Assembly: GCA_019634615.1 (NCBI GenBank) | Contig: JAHCAZ010000009.1 | Coordinates: forward strand, 55,490 to 119,489 | Direction of reading: 5' to 3' | Source of the DNA: Opitutaceae bacterium | GTDB lineage: Bacteria; Verrucomicrobiota; Verrucomicrobiia; Opitutales; Opitutaceae | DNA: 64,000 nt | Shown here: positions 14,860 through 23,791 of the stretch, one piece after another | How positions within the stretch are numbered: position 1 is the stretch's first letter | How the letters are laid out: each line of letters begins with the position of its first letter | The notes under the pieces: model-generated | Database searches by the model: none | Seen by the model: only the letters and a program-made list of their open reading frames with translations | What the model was told of the DNA's origin: nothing | Translations under genes and position numbers: made by a program

Positions 14860-16995
14860 TCACCCGCGTTGGGCTTTTGGGCGCGGGCCGCACTTTGACC
14901 AGTCCCAGGGTTTGAAGCCGAGTTTCAGCGCCGGTGAGTTCTTCGCCACGCGCCAGGTCTTTTTGCCCTCGGTGAGTTTCGGGTCGGCGACGACCGAGCA
15001 GCGGTCGTGGCCGGCTTCCTGCCAATCGCGGAGGCTCACCTTGAGCGGGTGGCCCTCCTTCTTGTGGGTCTCGGGGTTCATGCTCGGCGGGAGCTTGCCG
15101 CCAGGGGACCAGAAGCAGTTGGCATTGGACGTGACGGCCTGCCGGATGTCGCCCTGGTAGCCGCCGCGGAAGAGCACCTGGCTCGGGCCGGTGAAGATGT
15201 TGTTGAAGAGGTTCGCGCTGAAATGGCCCGGCTCGACGCGGTAGACCGACGCGAGGGCGTGGACCCCGCGGGCGAAGATGTTGTGGCGAACGACATTCTC
15301 GCGCCCGTAGTGGATGTTGAACGGTGCGTCCTTCGTGTCGTGCACGAGGTTGTGCTCGACGATCAGGTGCGCGGTGCCCTCGTCGAGGTAGATGCCCCAG
15401 CCACCGTAGGCCTGCGACCAGATGTGGTGCAGGTGATTGCCGCGGAGCACGGTGCCCGGCTGGATCCCGAGGGTGTAGATGCCACCCATGTCGCTCAGGA
15501 TGCCGGCGCCGATGTCGTGGATGAGATTGTGCTCGATCCGGTTGTGCGAGGTGAGCGTGTCGCGGTAGCCCCAGTTCCAGCCGACGGAGATGCCGGTGTA
15601 GCAGGAATGATGGATGTGGTTGTGCGCGACCGTGCAGTCCGCGGCGTTGGTCAGCAGGACGCCGATGCCTTGATGGAAGATGCGGCCGATGTGGTGGATG
15701 GTGTTATCGGTGACCGTGATGGCGCCCGTGCGTCGCGCGCCGAGGCCGTCGAGGTCGACGCCGCCGACACGGATGCCGCCGGCGCCGAGGTCGCGCAGGG
15801 TGTTGCCCACGGCGGCGCAGTCGCGGCAGCCCTGGCTGAAGTCGATGCCGTAGAGGCCGACGCGCTCGATCGTGCAGTCGGTGACACGGCATTCCTGCGC
15901 GGCGCGGAAGAGGAGGGTGCCGGCGACGGCGATGGCGGCCTGCGGGCTGCCACCGATGGGCAGATCGTTGTGCTCGAGCGTGTCGTGCGTGGGCAGGTGC
16001 CGCTCGGCGAGGGGCGAGAACCAGTCGGCGTGGCGGAACGTGAGGCCGGCGAACTCGAGGGCGCGCACATGCTGAGTGCCGTGCACCTCGACGCGGTCGC
16101 CCGACTCGCTGAAGATGCGGCCGTTGGCCTTGACGAACGTGTGCAGGCGCGGAGCGCGGATCTCGGTGTTCTCCGGGGTTTCGCCGGGCTTGGGCAGGTA
16201 GTAAAGCCGGCCGGTCTCGCGATTCAGGTACCACTCGCCGGGTTCGGTCAGAGCCTCGAAGAGATTGTCGATGTAGTAGCGCGCGTGGTCGCGCTGGCCG
16301 TGGGCGTTCTCGTAAGCCTCGTACAGGCAGAAGGCGGTGCGGCGGCCGAAGCTGATCCAACCCGTGCGGGGGTTGAGGGCCGGTTTGGGCAGGCGTTCCT
16401 CGATCCAGTAGTGCAGGACGACGAACTCGGCGTCGGGCAGCGAGGCCCAGTCCGGGGAGACGTCACCCGGGTGCGGCTTGAACGTGTCGCGGCCGGCAAA
16501 GAACTCGGTGCGCTCCGGTTCGAGCATCTCGCCGACGCGCAGGACGTTTTTCCCGCCCACGGCGTCGGGCGTGAACTTGGGGAAGCGGGCGCGCGGGGCG
16601 CGGCGGCCGTTGACGAACAGGGAGCGGAAGTGGCGCTTGCCGGCGGGGACGTCGGGGAGGTCGAGGGTCCACTCGGTGCGGTCGTTGCGCACGCCGACCT
16701 TCCAGCCGGTGAGGCGCTCGCCGCCGTCGAAGACCGGTGCGGCGCCGGGGGCGGCGGCGTAGCGCGTGTAGGAGTCGGCCGGGGTGAAGTGCACGGTCTC
16801 CTTCTGCTCGTACACGCCGTCCTGGATCTGGACGGTGACCGGGCCCTCGATCGTGCCGGCGGCGCGCAGCTTGCGCAGGTTGTCGCGCGCACCGGCGAGC
16901 GTGGCCCACGGGCCATCCCGGCGGCTCGCGGCCGGACGCGCGAGGCGTCCTGACCAGTTGTCATTGCCCTTGGGGGAAAGGTGGAAGACGTGCAT
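14860..16995 (-). CDS. Right-handed parallel beta-helix protein, GH141-like (paralogue 2)
   Basis: 711 aa and closely similar along its full length to the protein at 12482-14608. Shared blocks include DGPWATLAGARDNLRKLRAA, YYIDNLFEALTEPGEWYLN, DLGAGGIRVGG, NTIHHIGRIFHQGIGV, LIHDIGAGILSDMGGIYTLG and the C-terminal KNSPALKLGFKPWDWSKCG. The ATG at 16993-16995 (MHVFHLSPKGNDNWSGR) aligns exactly with the start of the paralogue; the frame is open much further upstream but that part overlaps the EamA gene and is noncoding. Probably a recent tandem duplication with diverging specificity. Confidence 0.82.
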   Translation of the reverse strand: MHVFHLSPKGNDNWSGRLARPAASRRDGPWATLAGARDNLRKLRAAGTIEGPVTVQIQDGVYEQKETVHFTPADSYTRYAAAPGAAPVFDGGERLTGWKVGVRNDRTEWTLDLPDVPAGKRHFRSLFVNGRRAPRARFPKFTPDAVGGKNVLRVGEMLEPERTEFFAGRDTFKPHPGDVSPDWASLPDAEFVVLHYWIEERLPKPALNPRTGWISFGRRTAFCLYEAYENAHGQRDHARYYIDNLFEALTEPGEWYLNRETGRLYYLPKPGETPENTEIRAPRLHTFVKANGRIFSESGDRVEVHGTQHVRALEFAGLTFRHADWFSPLAERHLPTHDTLEHNDLPIGGSPQAAIAVAGTLLFRAAQECRVTDCTIERVGLYGIDFSQGCRDCAAVGNTLRDLGAGGIRVGGVDLDGLGARRTGAITVTDNTIHHIGRIFHQGIGVLLTNAADCTVAHNHIHHSCYTGISVGWNWGYRDTLTSHNRIEHNLIHDIGAGILSDMGGIYTLGIQPGTVLRGNHLHHIWSQAYGGWGIYLDEGTAHLIVEHNLVHDTKDAPFNIHYGRENVVRHNIFARGVHALASVYRVEPGHFSANLFNNIFTGPSQVLFRGGYQGDIRQAVTSNANCFWSPGGKLPPSMNPETHKKEGHPLKVSLRDWQEAGHDRCSVVADPKLTEGKKTWRVAKNSPALKLGFKPWDWSKCGPRPKAQRG

Positions 16996-17054
16996 GGGGA
17001 TCGAAACGAGAGAAAACGCGCGAAACGGGGGAGGCGAAAGAAAAACTCCGTCGG

Positions 17055-17933
17055 TTACCTGAGCCGCGGTGGTGGTGTCGGTGCGGCGAAAACGACCGTG
17101 GCGACGCCGGCGACGACGAGGAGGCTGGCGAAGTAGAAGGTCGGCGCTGGGCTCTCGCCGAAGAGGAAGTACGCCATGATGCCGGCGAAGATGAACTGGC
17201 CGACGTTCCACAGGCTGACCACCTGCCCGCGCAGGTGCCGCATACTGGCGTTGAGTAACGAGTGGCCGAAGATCGTCGGCAGCACGGCGAGGCCGAGCAT
17301 CAGCAGCCATTCGCGTTCGTTGCCGACCTCGAACGTGCCGGCCCACGGCAGGGCGAAGATGAAACAGATCACGGCGGCCTGCGCGTACACCGGCACCACG
17401 TAGAGCCAGAGCGACGGGAAATCGCGGTTGCGCCGGCCGAGCGCGAGGTACCAGGCGAACAGCAGCATCGAGCCGAAGCAGACCACGTTGCCCCAGAAGT
17501 CGCCTCCGCCGGTCAGCGCGTCGCGGGCGCTCAGCACGACCACGCCGGCCAGGGCGATCAGGGTGCCGAGGATCTCGACCCGGTTGACCCGCTCGCCGAC
17601 GATCCAGTGCAGGAAGAACGGAATGGCGGCCGGCGCGAGGTTGACGACCAGGCTGGCCTGCGCGGCGATCGTCATCCGGGCGCCGTAGGACCAGGAGAGA
17701 AAGTGCAGCGCGAGGACCAGGGCCGGCAGGAAGGTGCGGCGCAGGTGGTCGCGGTCGTAGATCTCCCGATGCCGGCGGTATTCGCGCCAGGCGAGCGGCG
17801 CGAGCAGGACCGACGCGATGGCGCAGCGCAGCGCCGCGAGCATGAAGGGATGCGTGTGGCTCGCCTTGATCTGGATGACCGCCGTGGAGCAGGTGAAGAC
17901 GCCGAGAAGGAGCAGCAGGTAGTGCCGGAGCAT
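17055..17933 (-). CDS. EamA/DMT-superfamily transporter
   Basis: 292 aa with about ten hydrophobic segments in two EamA repeats. Repeat 1 includes KASHTHPFMLAALRCAIASV and SYGARMTIAAQASLVVNLAP; repeat 2 includes GHSLLNASMRHLRGQVVS and FGESPAPTFYF. This is the drug/metabolite exporter fold; substrate unknown. The start at 17933 places the first helix (LLLLLGVFTCSTAVIQ) at the N-terminus. An alternative ATG at 17996 overlaps the stop of the upstream TrpF-like gene as ATGA and would add 21 residues; coupling makes that start possible. Confidence 0.85.
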   Translation of the reverse strand: MLRHYLLLLLGVFTCSTAVIQIKASHTHPFMLAALRCAIASVLLAPLAWREYRRHREIYDRDHLRRTFLPALVLALHFLSWSYGARMTIAAQASLVVNLAPAAIPFFLHWIVGERVNRVEILGTLIALAGVVVLSARDALTGGGDFWGNVVCFGSMLLFAWYLALGRRNRDFPSLWLYVVPVYAQAAVICFIFALPWAGTFEVGNEREWLLMLGLAVLPTIFGHSLLNASMRHLRGQVVSLWNVGQFIFAGIMAYFLFGESPAPTFYFASLLVVAGVATVVFAAPTPPPRLR

Positions 17934-17992
17934 CGGGAGGGGAGCTTGCCCGTGGCCGAAACCCAGTCCAGCCGCGACCGCCGGCCCGCGCG

Positions 17993-18652
17993 TCATTCAA
18001 GCATTCGCACTGCGGCGAAGAAGGCCGCCAGCTTGGCCTCGTCGAGCACGTCGGCCGTGCGGACACTGTTGCACAGGTCGAACCCGTAGGGACCGACCTG
18101 GGCGTGGGCGGCCGCGAGGTTGTCCGGCCGCAGGCCGCCGGCCAGGTACACCGGCCGGCCGCAGGTCGCCACGATGCGGCGCGAGACGGCCCAATCGTGC
18201 GTGCGCCCGGTGCCGCCGAGTTCCTTCACGGCCAGGCTTGGATTGCCGGAATCGAGCAGAATGAAATCGACGTGCGGGGCCACCGCGGCCGCCTCGGCCA
18301 CCGCGCCCTCGCCGGTGACGTGGACGACCTGGACGAGGTGCACCCCCGGCAGGGCGCGCCGGAGGACGGCGTGGGTGCCGGGCGCCACGGCATCGACCAG
18401 CTGGATCATGGACGTGCGACAGCGGCGGTGCTGCGCGATGATCGCCTCGGGCTCCGTCAGGGCCGTGAGGAGGAACGTGGCGGTGCCCGGCGGGACGCTG
18501 GCGGCAATCTCGGCGATGAGCCCCTCCGGGATGACCCCGGGCCCGCTCGGCATGTGCGAGACCAGCCCGAGCGCGTCGGCGCCGTGCGCGAGCGCGGTGC
18601 GGGCCTCGGCGGGGCTTTTGATGCAGCAGATCTTGACGCGGGGACGGGCCAT
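17993..18652 (-). CDS. Phosphoribosylanthranilate isomerase (TrpF)-like protein, variant
   Basis: 219 aa TIM barrel. It carries the TrpF framework: KICCIKSPAEARTALAHGAD at the N-terminus, ALGLVSHMPSGPGVI, FILLDSGNPSLAVKELGGTG with the candidate general-acid Asp, and LAGGLRPDNLAAA. Two canonical TrpF positions differ: KICG is KICC, and the phosphate-binding SSGVE is CNSVR. It therefore belongs to a divergent PRAI-like subfamily, not near other trp genes, and may act on another phosphosugar amine. Overlaps the possible upstream start of the EamA gene by four bases. Confidence 0.75.
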   Translation of the reverse strand: MARPRVKICCIKSPAEARTALAHGADALGLVSHMPSGPGVIPEGLIAEIAASVPPGTATFLLTALTEPEAIIAQHRRCRTSMIQLVDAVAPGTHAVLRRALPGVHLVQVVHVTGEGAVAEAAAVAPHVDFILLDSGNPSLAVKELGGTGRTHDWAVSRRIVATCGRPVYLAGGLRPDNLAAAHAQVGPYGFDLCNSVRTADVLDEAKLAAFFAAVRMLE

Positions 18653-18805
18653 GCGATTCGCCCCGACCTTGGGCGGAAGGTAAGTGGCTGCCAATCGCGA
18701 ACCTGGCCAGTCCGCGCCCGCGGTGTCCGCCGGCGTCGGTGGGGCGGGAACCTGCGTTGACTCGGGGGCCGCGAACGGCCACGCTTCCGGCACCCCGTCC
18801 CACCC

Positions 18806-19453
18806 GTGAAGCGAGCCGTCCAACTGTCATGCGCGCTCATTGCCCTGGCGTTGTCCAGCCATGGGCAGATCGTCCTCAATTTCGACGACCTCACGCTGAA
18901 CAATTACGATCCCATCCCGGCGTCGTACGGCGACACCCTGGTGGCGAACATCGCCGACATCCAGTACCGGACGCTGAACCCCGGCGACTTCAGTCTCTAC
19001 GAATCCCACCTCGAGTTCTGGAACAGCGATTACGGCGACCTGAGCAAGGTGGCCTATCCATCGGCCAACGGGATGGTGGGCGAGATCGCCATCGTGCCAG
19101 CGGAAGGTTACGGCGTGAGGCTGGTCTCGTTCGACATGGCGGGTTATTCGCATGCGGACCTGACCAACACCGTGATGCGTCTCCTCGACGGCTCGGGCAA
19201 CGTCCTGCAGAACTTCGCCGCCTCCGGTTCGGTCTCGATCCAGGGCGATGGCACGGGGCCGCAGCATTCGACGTTCACGCCGAACCTGACATTCGCCGGC
19301 ACCGTGCTCCTGCAGTGGGGCACGGATTGGAACGTCGGCCTGGATAACCTCCAGTTCGAGGCGGTGCCGCTGGCCGCAATCCCCGAGCCTTCGACGTGGG
19401 CGCTGCTGGGCCTGGGCGTCGTCGGGGTGCTTGGATGGCGGCGCTGGCGGTGA
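18806..19453 (+). CDS. PEP-CTERM sorting-domain protein
   Basis: 215 aa, GTG start. Signal peptide (AVQLSCALIALALSSHGQ), a beta-rich ectodomain beginning IVLNFDDLTLNNYDPIPASYG, and a C-terminal sorting tail AIPEPSTWALLGLGVVGVLG followed by WRRWR. PEP-CTERM tails direct processing by exosortase in the envelope, usually with extracellular polysaccharide. The NFDDL...YG start and LFLDG-like middle resemble other PEP-CTERM ectodomains that bind carbohydrate or form matrix. Divergent from the TrpF-like gene by about 150 bp. Confidence 0.88.
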   Translation: MKRAVQLSCALIALALSSHGQIVLNFDDLTLNNYDPIPASYGDTLVANIADIQYRTLNPGDFSLYESHLEFWNSDYGDLSKVAYPSANGMVGEIAIVPAEGYGVRLVSFDMAGYSHADLTNTVMRLLDGSGNVLQNFAASGSVSIQGDGTGPQHSTFTPNLTFAGTVLLQWGTDWNVGLDNLQFEAVPLAAIPEPSTWALLGLGVVGVLGWRRWR

Positions 19454-19457
19454 GGCT

Positions 19458-19871
19458 TCAGGCCGCCCCGGGTGGCTTGAGCATGGCGGCTTTCCTCACC
19501 AGGCGCAGCGCGCAGGGGAGGTCGAGATCCGCGAGTCGCTTGAAGCGGATGCAGCATTTGCCGACCGACACCTTGCCGAGTTCGGCCTTGCTGGCCTCGG
19601 CCAGGTAGACACCGTCCTCGACGGCCATCAGGTAGAGGCTGATGTACTGCTTCTGGCTCGCGAGGCCGATGACGGCGCTGTCGCCCTCCCGGCCGCTTTC
19701 ATAGCGGTAATGGTAGGGCCCGTAACCGAGCATGCCGGAGACGACCACCGGCTTGAGCCTCGGCACGGCCCGGGTGATCGCGCGGTGCAGCGCGGTCAGG
19801 TCGGTGCGACGGGGCTCGGGCAGGCTCGCCAGATACTGCGCCGGGGTCTTGACGTGGCGGGGAGCCTGCAT
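19458..19871 (-). CDS. DUF1801-domain protein
   Basis: 137 aa. The sequence PAQYLASLPEPRRTDLTALH and the following VSGMLGYGPYHYRYESG, SLYLMAVEDGVYLAE and GKCCIRFKRLADLD blocks match the DUF1801 / YdhG-like fold (sometimes annotated iron chaperone-like). Cytoplasmic, no membrane segment. Convergent with the PEP-CTERM gene, with four bases between the stops. Function uncharacterised. Confidence 0.85.
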   Translation of the reverse strand: MQAPRHVKTPAQYLASLPEPRRTDLTALHRAITRAVPRLKPVVVSGMLGYGPYHYRYESGREGDSAVIGLASQKQYISLYLMAVEDGVYLAEASKAELGKVSVGKCCIRFKRLADLDLPCALRLVRKAAMLKPPGAA

Positions 19872-19893
19872 GGCCGCGGCGGGATCGGCCCCG

Positions 19894-20322
19894 TCAATCC
19901 TCGAACCAGCTGGTGACCAGCTCGCGGGCGGGCTTGCCCTCGGCCTGGAGCTGGCCGTCGGGACCGTAGACCTTGAAATGCGGAATGCTGTTCATGCCGT
20001 ACTGCTTCGCCACCGGCGAACCCCAGTCGATGCCGCGCACGTCGGGGCGATTGATGTCCACCTTGACAACCACGACGTCGGCGCGGTTGGCGTGCAGCTT
20101 GTCGAGGTGCGGCGAGATCGCGCGACAGGGCGGGCAGAACTCGCTCGTGAAGTCGAAGACGACGGTTTTGCCCGGGACGAGGTAGTCCGCGAGGTTGACC
20201 GGCTGGCCGAAGGAGATGCGTTCCGGCTTGTCCGGCTTGACGCGGGTTTCGGCCAGCAGCGGCTGGAGGTTCAGGGCGACCGTCGCGACGACGAGCGCAG
20301 CGATGAAGGGTAGGCGTTTCAT
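19894..20322 (-). CDS. Secreted thioredoxin-like protein
   Basis: 142 aa. Signal peptide (FIAALVVATVALNLQPLLA), then a thioredoxin fold with FDFTSEFCPPCRAISPHLDK; the active-site CPPC is at about residues 64-67, and the cis-Pro loop is GMNSIPHFKVYGPDG. CPPC is less common than CGPC but occurs in envelope thioredoxin-like proteins. The mature protein likely acts in periplasmic disulfide exchange. The gene lies 22 bp from DUF1801 in the same direction. Start fixed at ATG 20320-20322 by the signal peptide. Confidence 0.85.
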   Translation of the reverse strand: MKRLPFIAALVVATVALNLQPLLAETRVKPDKPERISFGQPVNLADYLVPGKTVVFDFTSEFCPPCRAISPHLDKLHANRADVVVVKVDINRPDVRGIDWGSPVAKQYGMNSIPHFKVYGPDGQLQAEGKPARELVTSWFED

Positions 20323-20414
20323 GGGGGAAAGGTAAGCGCCCCCACCATGGACAAGCCCGGGAGTTTCGCAACTCCGGAGGGGCCGGCGTTTCGCGTCCGC
20401 CCGCTTTCCGCCAA

Positions 20415-20490
20415 TCGTTCTCTTTCTCTTAATCTTTATCGTTCTCCCCTGACCCTGACGAAAGAGAAAGATAAAGAGGAAAGAGAAAGA
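20415..20490. repeat. Purine/pyrimidine hairpin, family D (copy 1)
   Basis: A pyrimidine-rich left arm (TCGTTCTCTTTCTCTTAATC) pairs with a purine-rich right arm (ACGAAAGAGAAAGATAAAGA). A second copy at 56668-56750 shares the right arm almost exactly. Lies between the heparinase-like gene's end and the thioredoxin-like gene. Confidence 0.85.
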
Positions 20491-20504
20491 TGCTGCCGGC
20501 GCGA

Positions 20505-22439
20505 CTACACCACCACCACCGGCGCGCCCTCGGCCACCGGCTTGATCGTGACGCGGACGGGGCGGCCCCGGTGCGTGCCGGCGATCTGCCAGGTGTTGCA
20601 CGACTCGGCCACCGAGACTGGCCCGTGCGTCTCGCCCGCGGGGGCGGCGGTGCAGACAGTGATCAGGCAATGCTCCTTCGCGGCCGGCGAGGTGACGGCG
20701 GCGAACGGGTAGATGCCGCCATCCTCAGGGAGGGGCAGGCGCTCGGCCGTGACGGCAAACGCGCCCGGGCCGGCGGTCTCGGCCTGCAGGGTGGCGTGCG
20801 GCCGGGCGATGGTGAACGCATTGCCCGCCACCGTCAGCGTGCCGTGGCCGTCTTCATTCGGGACCTGCCACCGGGTCTGCACGGGGAGGGCGGTCGAGAG
20901 GCGAACCTGGTCGCAGACGATGAGGATGTCAGGCTTGAGGAAGACGACGGTGCGCAGCACGCGGCTGACCGGGAGGCCCGCCAACGCGTAGGCGGCGGTG
21001 GCGTCGCTGGCGGCGAGCATCCAGTCGCGGCCGATGCGGTGGTCGATGAGGTGAGCGGCGGCCTTCGAGGCGTTGGTGCCTTCCTCGCCCTCGTGGTACT
21101 GGTGACCCTTGCCGTCGATGAGCACGGCGGTGTGGGCCGCGGTCAGGCGCAGGAGCCACTTGGGATCGGTGCGCCAGTAGGAGGCCTTGAGCGGGTCGTT
21201 GAGGAGGCGCTCGCCGTGGGCGGCGAAGATGAGGCTGTTGCGGTCGGCGTGCTCGTGGTTCTCCGGTTCGCCGCTGCGGAAGGAGACGACGGAATCGGTC
21301 GCGGACCAGCCCGTGCGCGAGATCGCGATTCCCGGATAGATCACGCGGTCGAGGGCCAGGTCCGGGCAGCGGCGGGCGGGGACTTCCGGGTCGTACCAGA
21401 TGGCGGCCCAGGCGGTGTTGGGCAGGTCGCGGATGGTGCCGGGGGTGAGGACGAGCTGGTTGGCCGTGCCGTCGCGGAAGTGGCGCCCGATCCAGGCAAG
21501 CGGCTCGGCGCCGGAAGTGCCGAAGGCGTCGCCGATGTTGATGCAACCGTCGACCTTGGCCCGCGTGGGCAGGGCGACGAGCTGGACGTAGCGAGCCATC
21601 GCCGGGAAATCCGCGGCGTCCCGCACGTCGATGCCGCAGCGGCGGCGGAGGAACTCGGCCGAGACCGCCCAATAGTTGAACGTGAAGTGCCAGTAGTCCG
21701 GCCCCTCGGGGAAGGCGCCGTCCGCGGGCAGGCGCGAGACGAAAAGCTTCAGGCTGTCGCGGGCCATCGCCGCCCAGTGCGCGGCGCGGGGATGGCGGCC
21801 GTGCAGGTGCGCGGCGGCGGCGGCGAGGCCGGAGCTGGCGATGATGCGGAGGTTGTTGACGTCGAGGATCGCCGGCCAGCGGCTGACATCCACCTTCGAG
21901 AAACCGGTGAACTCCTCGTTCATGCTCCAGCCCACGACCTGGTCGTGGTGGTTCATGCCGAAGACCGCGGTCTCGGCCGCGGGGCCCGCCTCGTCGGCGA
22001 GGTAGCGGTCGATCGCGGCGTGGTCAGCGGCAGTCAACTCCGACCCCAGCCATTCGGCGGCGAGCACGACGGACACGGCGGTCGTGCCATTGCGCATCAC
22101 GCCGACCGTCTTGGTGCCGGCCTCGAGAAACCAGTCCCAGCGCGGGTAGGCGAGGACGCGTTCGAGGGCGAGCCGGGCGATCGCGACGTGGCGCGCGTCC
22201 GGGGCGGCGGCGTGCACGAAGGCGGAGCGCTGCAGGATCATCGCCGCGCGGGCGAGGTCCTTCACCGGGTTCTTCAGGTCGATCTGCTCGCGCAGGAAGC
22301 GCTCGTCGTCGGCGAAGTCGGGCTGACGCGCGTTATTCCAATAGGACGCGAACTCGGGGAGCGCGAGATTGGCGCGGATGCGCGGCAGGTCGGCGGCGTC
22401 GAACATCAGGCCGCGGATCGGGGCAGGGGATACATTCAT
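20505..22439 (-). CDS. Heparinase II/III-family protein (second member)
   Basis: 644 aa. Begins MNVSPAPIRGLMFDAADLPR, so it lacks the N-terminal beta domain of the protein at 739-3030 and starts straight in the toroid. Toroid motifs include FGMNHHDQVVGWSMNEE and PEGPDYWHFTFNYW; the C-terminal beta-sandwich carries the heparinase signature PENHEHADRNSLIFAAHGER. Probable polysaccharide or oligouronide lyase; substrate unknown. No signal peptide. Stop shortly after the family D repeat. Confidence 0.85.
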   Translation of the reverse strand: MNVSPAPIRGLMFDAADLPRIRANLALPEFASYWNNARQPDFADDERFLREQIDLKNPVKDLARAAMILQRSAFVHAAAPDARHVAIARLALERVLAYPRWDWFLEAGTKTVGVMRNGTTAVSVVLAAEWLGSELTAADHAAIDRYLADEAGPAAETAVFGMNHHDQVVGWSMNEEFTGFSKVDVSRWPAILDVNNLRIIASSGLAAAAAHLHGRHPRAAHWAAMARDSLKLFVSRLPADGAFPEGPDYWHFTFNYWAVSAEFLRRRCGIDVRDAADFPAMARYVQLVALPTRAKVDGCINIGDAFGTSGAEPLAWIGRHFRDGTANQLVLTPGTIRDLPNTAWAAIWYDPEVPARRCPDLALDRVIYPGIAISRTGWSATDSVVSFRSGEPENHEHADRNSLIFAAHGERLLNDPLKASYWRTDPKWLLRLTAAHTAVLIDGKGHQYHEGEEGTNASKAAAHLIDHRIGRDWMLAASDATAAYALAGLPVSRVLRTVVFLKPDILIVCDQVRLSTALPVQTRWQVPNEDGHGTLTVAGNAFTIARPHATLQAETAGPGAFAVTAERLPLPEDGGIYPFAAVTSPAAKEHCLITVCTAAPAGETHGPVSVAESCNTWQIAGTHRGRPVRVTIKPVAEGAPVVVV

Positions 22440-22477
22440 GAAAAGGGAAGACCTAACGATGCACCGACCAAAGGCAA

Positions 22478-22550
22478 TAAGCGCAAAGGCGCGAAGGTGC
22501 GAAGGCTGACGCTAGGAGGGATTGAAGCTTTGCGCTACCTTGGTGCTAAC
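22478..22550. repeat. Degenerate hairpin, family E (copy 1)
   Basis: Left arm TAAGCGCAAAGGCGCGAAGG and a partly complementary right arm GAAGCTTTGCGCTACCTTGG. The better-conserved copy is at 36517-36607. It sits between pepT and the heparinase-like gene. Confidence 0.6.
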
Positions 22551-23786
22551 TCATTTCCCCGCCCAAACCTGGGCGAGGTGAACGAGGGTTTCCACGGCCT
22601 TCTCCATGTCCTGCAGGCTCACCCACTCGCGCTGGCTGTGGACCTCCTTCATGCCGGTGAAGATGTTCGGCGTGGGCAGGCCGCGGGCGGTGAGGCGGGA
22701 ACCGTCGGTGCCGCCGCGGATGGGCTGGTCGAAGGGCTTCACGCCGGCGCGGCGCGCCGCCTCGCGGGCGTATTCGACCGGGCGCATGTCCTTTTCGAGC
22801 CAATAGCGCATGTTCCGGTACTGCTCGGTGAACGTGAGCGTGATGCGGGCCTTCGGCTCGGCGGCGCGCAGGTCGGCGGCGATCTGCTCCATGAGCTCGT
22901 GCTTGGCGGCGAGGCCGGCGAGTTCGAAGTCCCGGATGATGAAGCGCACCTTGGCGTGCTCGGCCGTGCCGGTGATCTCCATCGGGTGGATGAAGCCCTC
23001 GCGGCCGGCGGTACGCTCCGGGGACTGCGCCATGGGCAGGGCGGCGACGTAGCGGCCGGCGAGGCGCAGGGCGTTGACCATCGTGTCCTTGGCCCAGCCG
23101 GGATGGGAGGCGACCCCGTGGATCTCGAGCACGGCGCCGTCGGCGCTGAACGTCTCGAAGCAGATCTCGCCGCGCTCAGCGCCGTCGAGCGTGTAGGCGA
23201 AGGCCGCGCCGACGCTGGCGAGCTCGAGCTTGTCGACCCCGTGGCCGATCTCCTCGTCGGGATTGAAGCAGACGCGGATCTTGCCGTGCGGGATTTCCGG
23301 ATGCTGCAGCAGGTGGCGGGCGGCGGCCATCACGATGGCGACACCGGCCTTGTCGTCGGCGCCGAGGAGGGTCGTGCCGCTGGCGGTGATCACGTCCTGG
23401 CCGATGGCCTCGCGCAGGAAGGGCGTCGTCTCGATGGTCAGCACCTGCGCCGGGTCGTCGGGGAGCACGATCGGCTTGCCGTCGTAGTTGCGGTGGACGA
23501 TCGGCTTGGCGGCGCTGGGCAGGTTGGTGGCGGTGTCGGCGTGGCCGAACCAGGCGATGACGGGTACCTCGCCCGGCACCGTGGCGGGAATGGTGCCGAG
23601 CACGTAGCCGTGGCGGTCGATCGTGACTTCCTGCGCGCCGATCTCGTGCAGTTCGCGCTCCAGCAGGCGGAGCAGGTCCCACTGCCCGGGCGTGCTCGGC
23701 GTGGTGCCGGTGGCGTCGTTGCTGCGTGTGTCGATCTGGACGTAACGCAGGAAGCGCGCGAGGAGGTCAGCGGTGTCGATTTGCAT
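22551..23786 (-). CDS. pepT: Peptidase T (tripeptide aminopeptidase, M20B)
   Basis: 411 aa, the normal length for PepT. Motifs: WFGHADTATNLPSA with the first Zn His and Asp, LLGADDKAGVAIVMAA with the bridging Asp, FNPDEEIGHGVDK with the catalytic Glu pair, and the C-terminal IRGGTDGSRLTARGLPTPNI plus NIFTGMKEVHSQREW. N-terminal DLLARFLRYVQIDTRSN is diagnostic. It cleaves N-terminal residues from tripeptides in the cytoplasm. Five bases separate it from the M3 peptidase stop upstream, so both probably belong to one peptide-use operon. Confidence 0.95.
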   Translation of the reverse strand: MQIDTADLLARFLRYVQIDTRSNDATGTTPSTPGQWDLLRLLERELHEIGAQEVTIDRHGYVLGTIPATVPGEVPVIAWFGHADTATNLPSAAKPIVHRNYDGKPIVLPDDPAQVLTIETTPFLREAIGQDVITASGTTLLGADDKAGVAIVMAAARHLLQHPEIPHGKIRVCFNPDEEIGHGVDKLELASVGAAFAYTLDGAERGEICFETFSADGAVLEIHGVASHPGWAKDTMVNALRLAGRYVAALPMAQSPERTAGREGFIHPMEITGTAEHAKVRFIIRDFELAGLAAKHELMEQIAADLRAAEPKARITLTFTEQYRNMRYWLEKDMRPVEYAREAARRAGVKPFDQPIRGGTDGSRLTARGLPTPNIFTGMKEVHSQREWVSLQDMEKAVETLVHLAQVWAGK

Positions 23787-23791
23787 GGCGC

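Noticed and set aside
14860..18066. Longer N-terminal extension of the second beta-helix protein
   Set aside because: The frame is open upstream to 18066, but the extra part lies over the EamA and TrpF genes and reads as Arg/Ala/Pro noise. The paralogue fixes the start at 16995.
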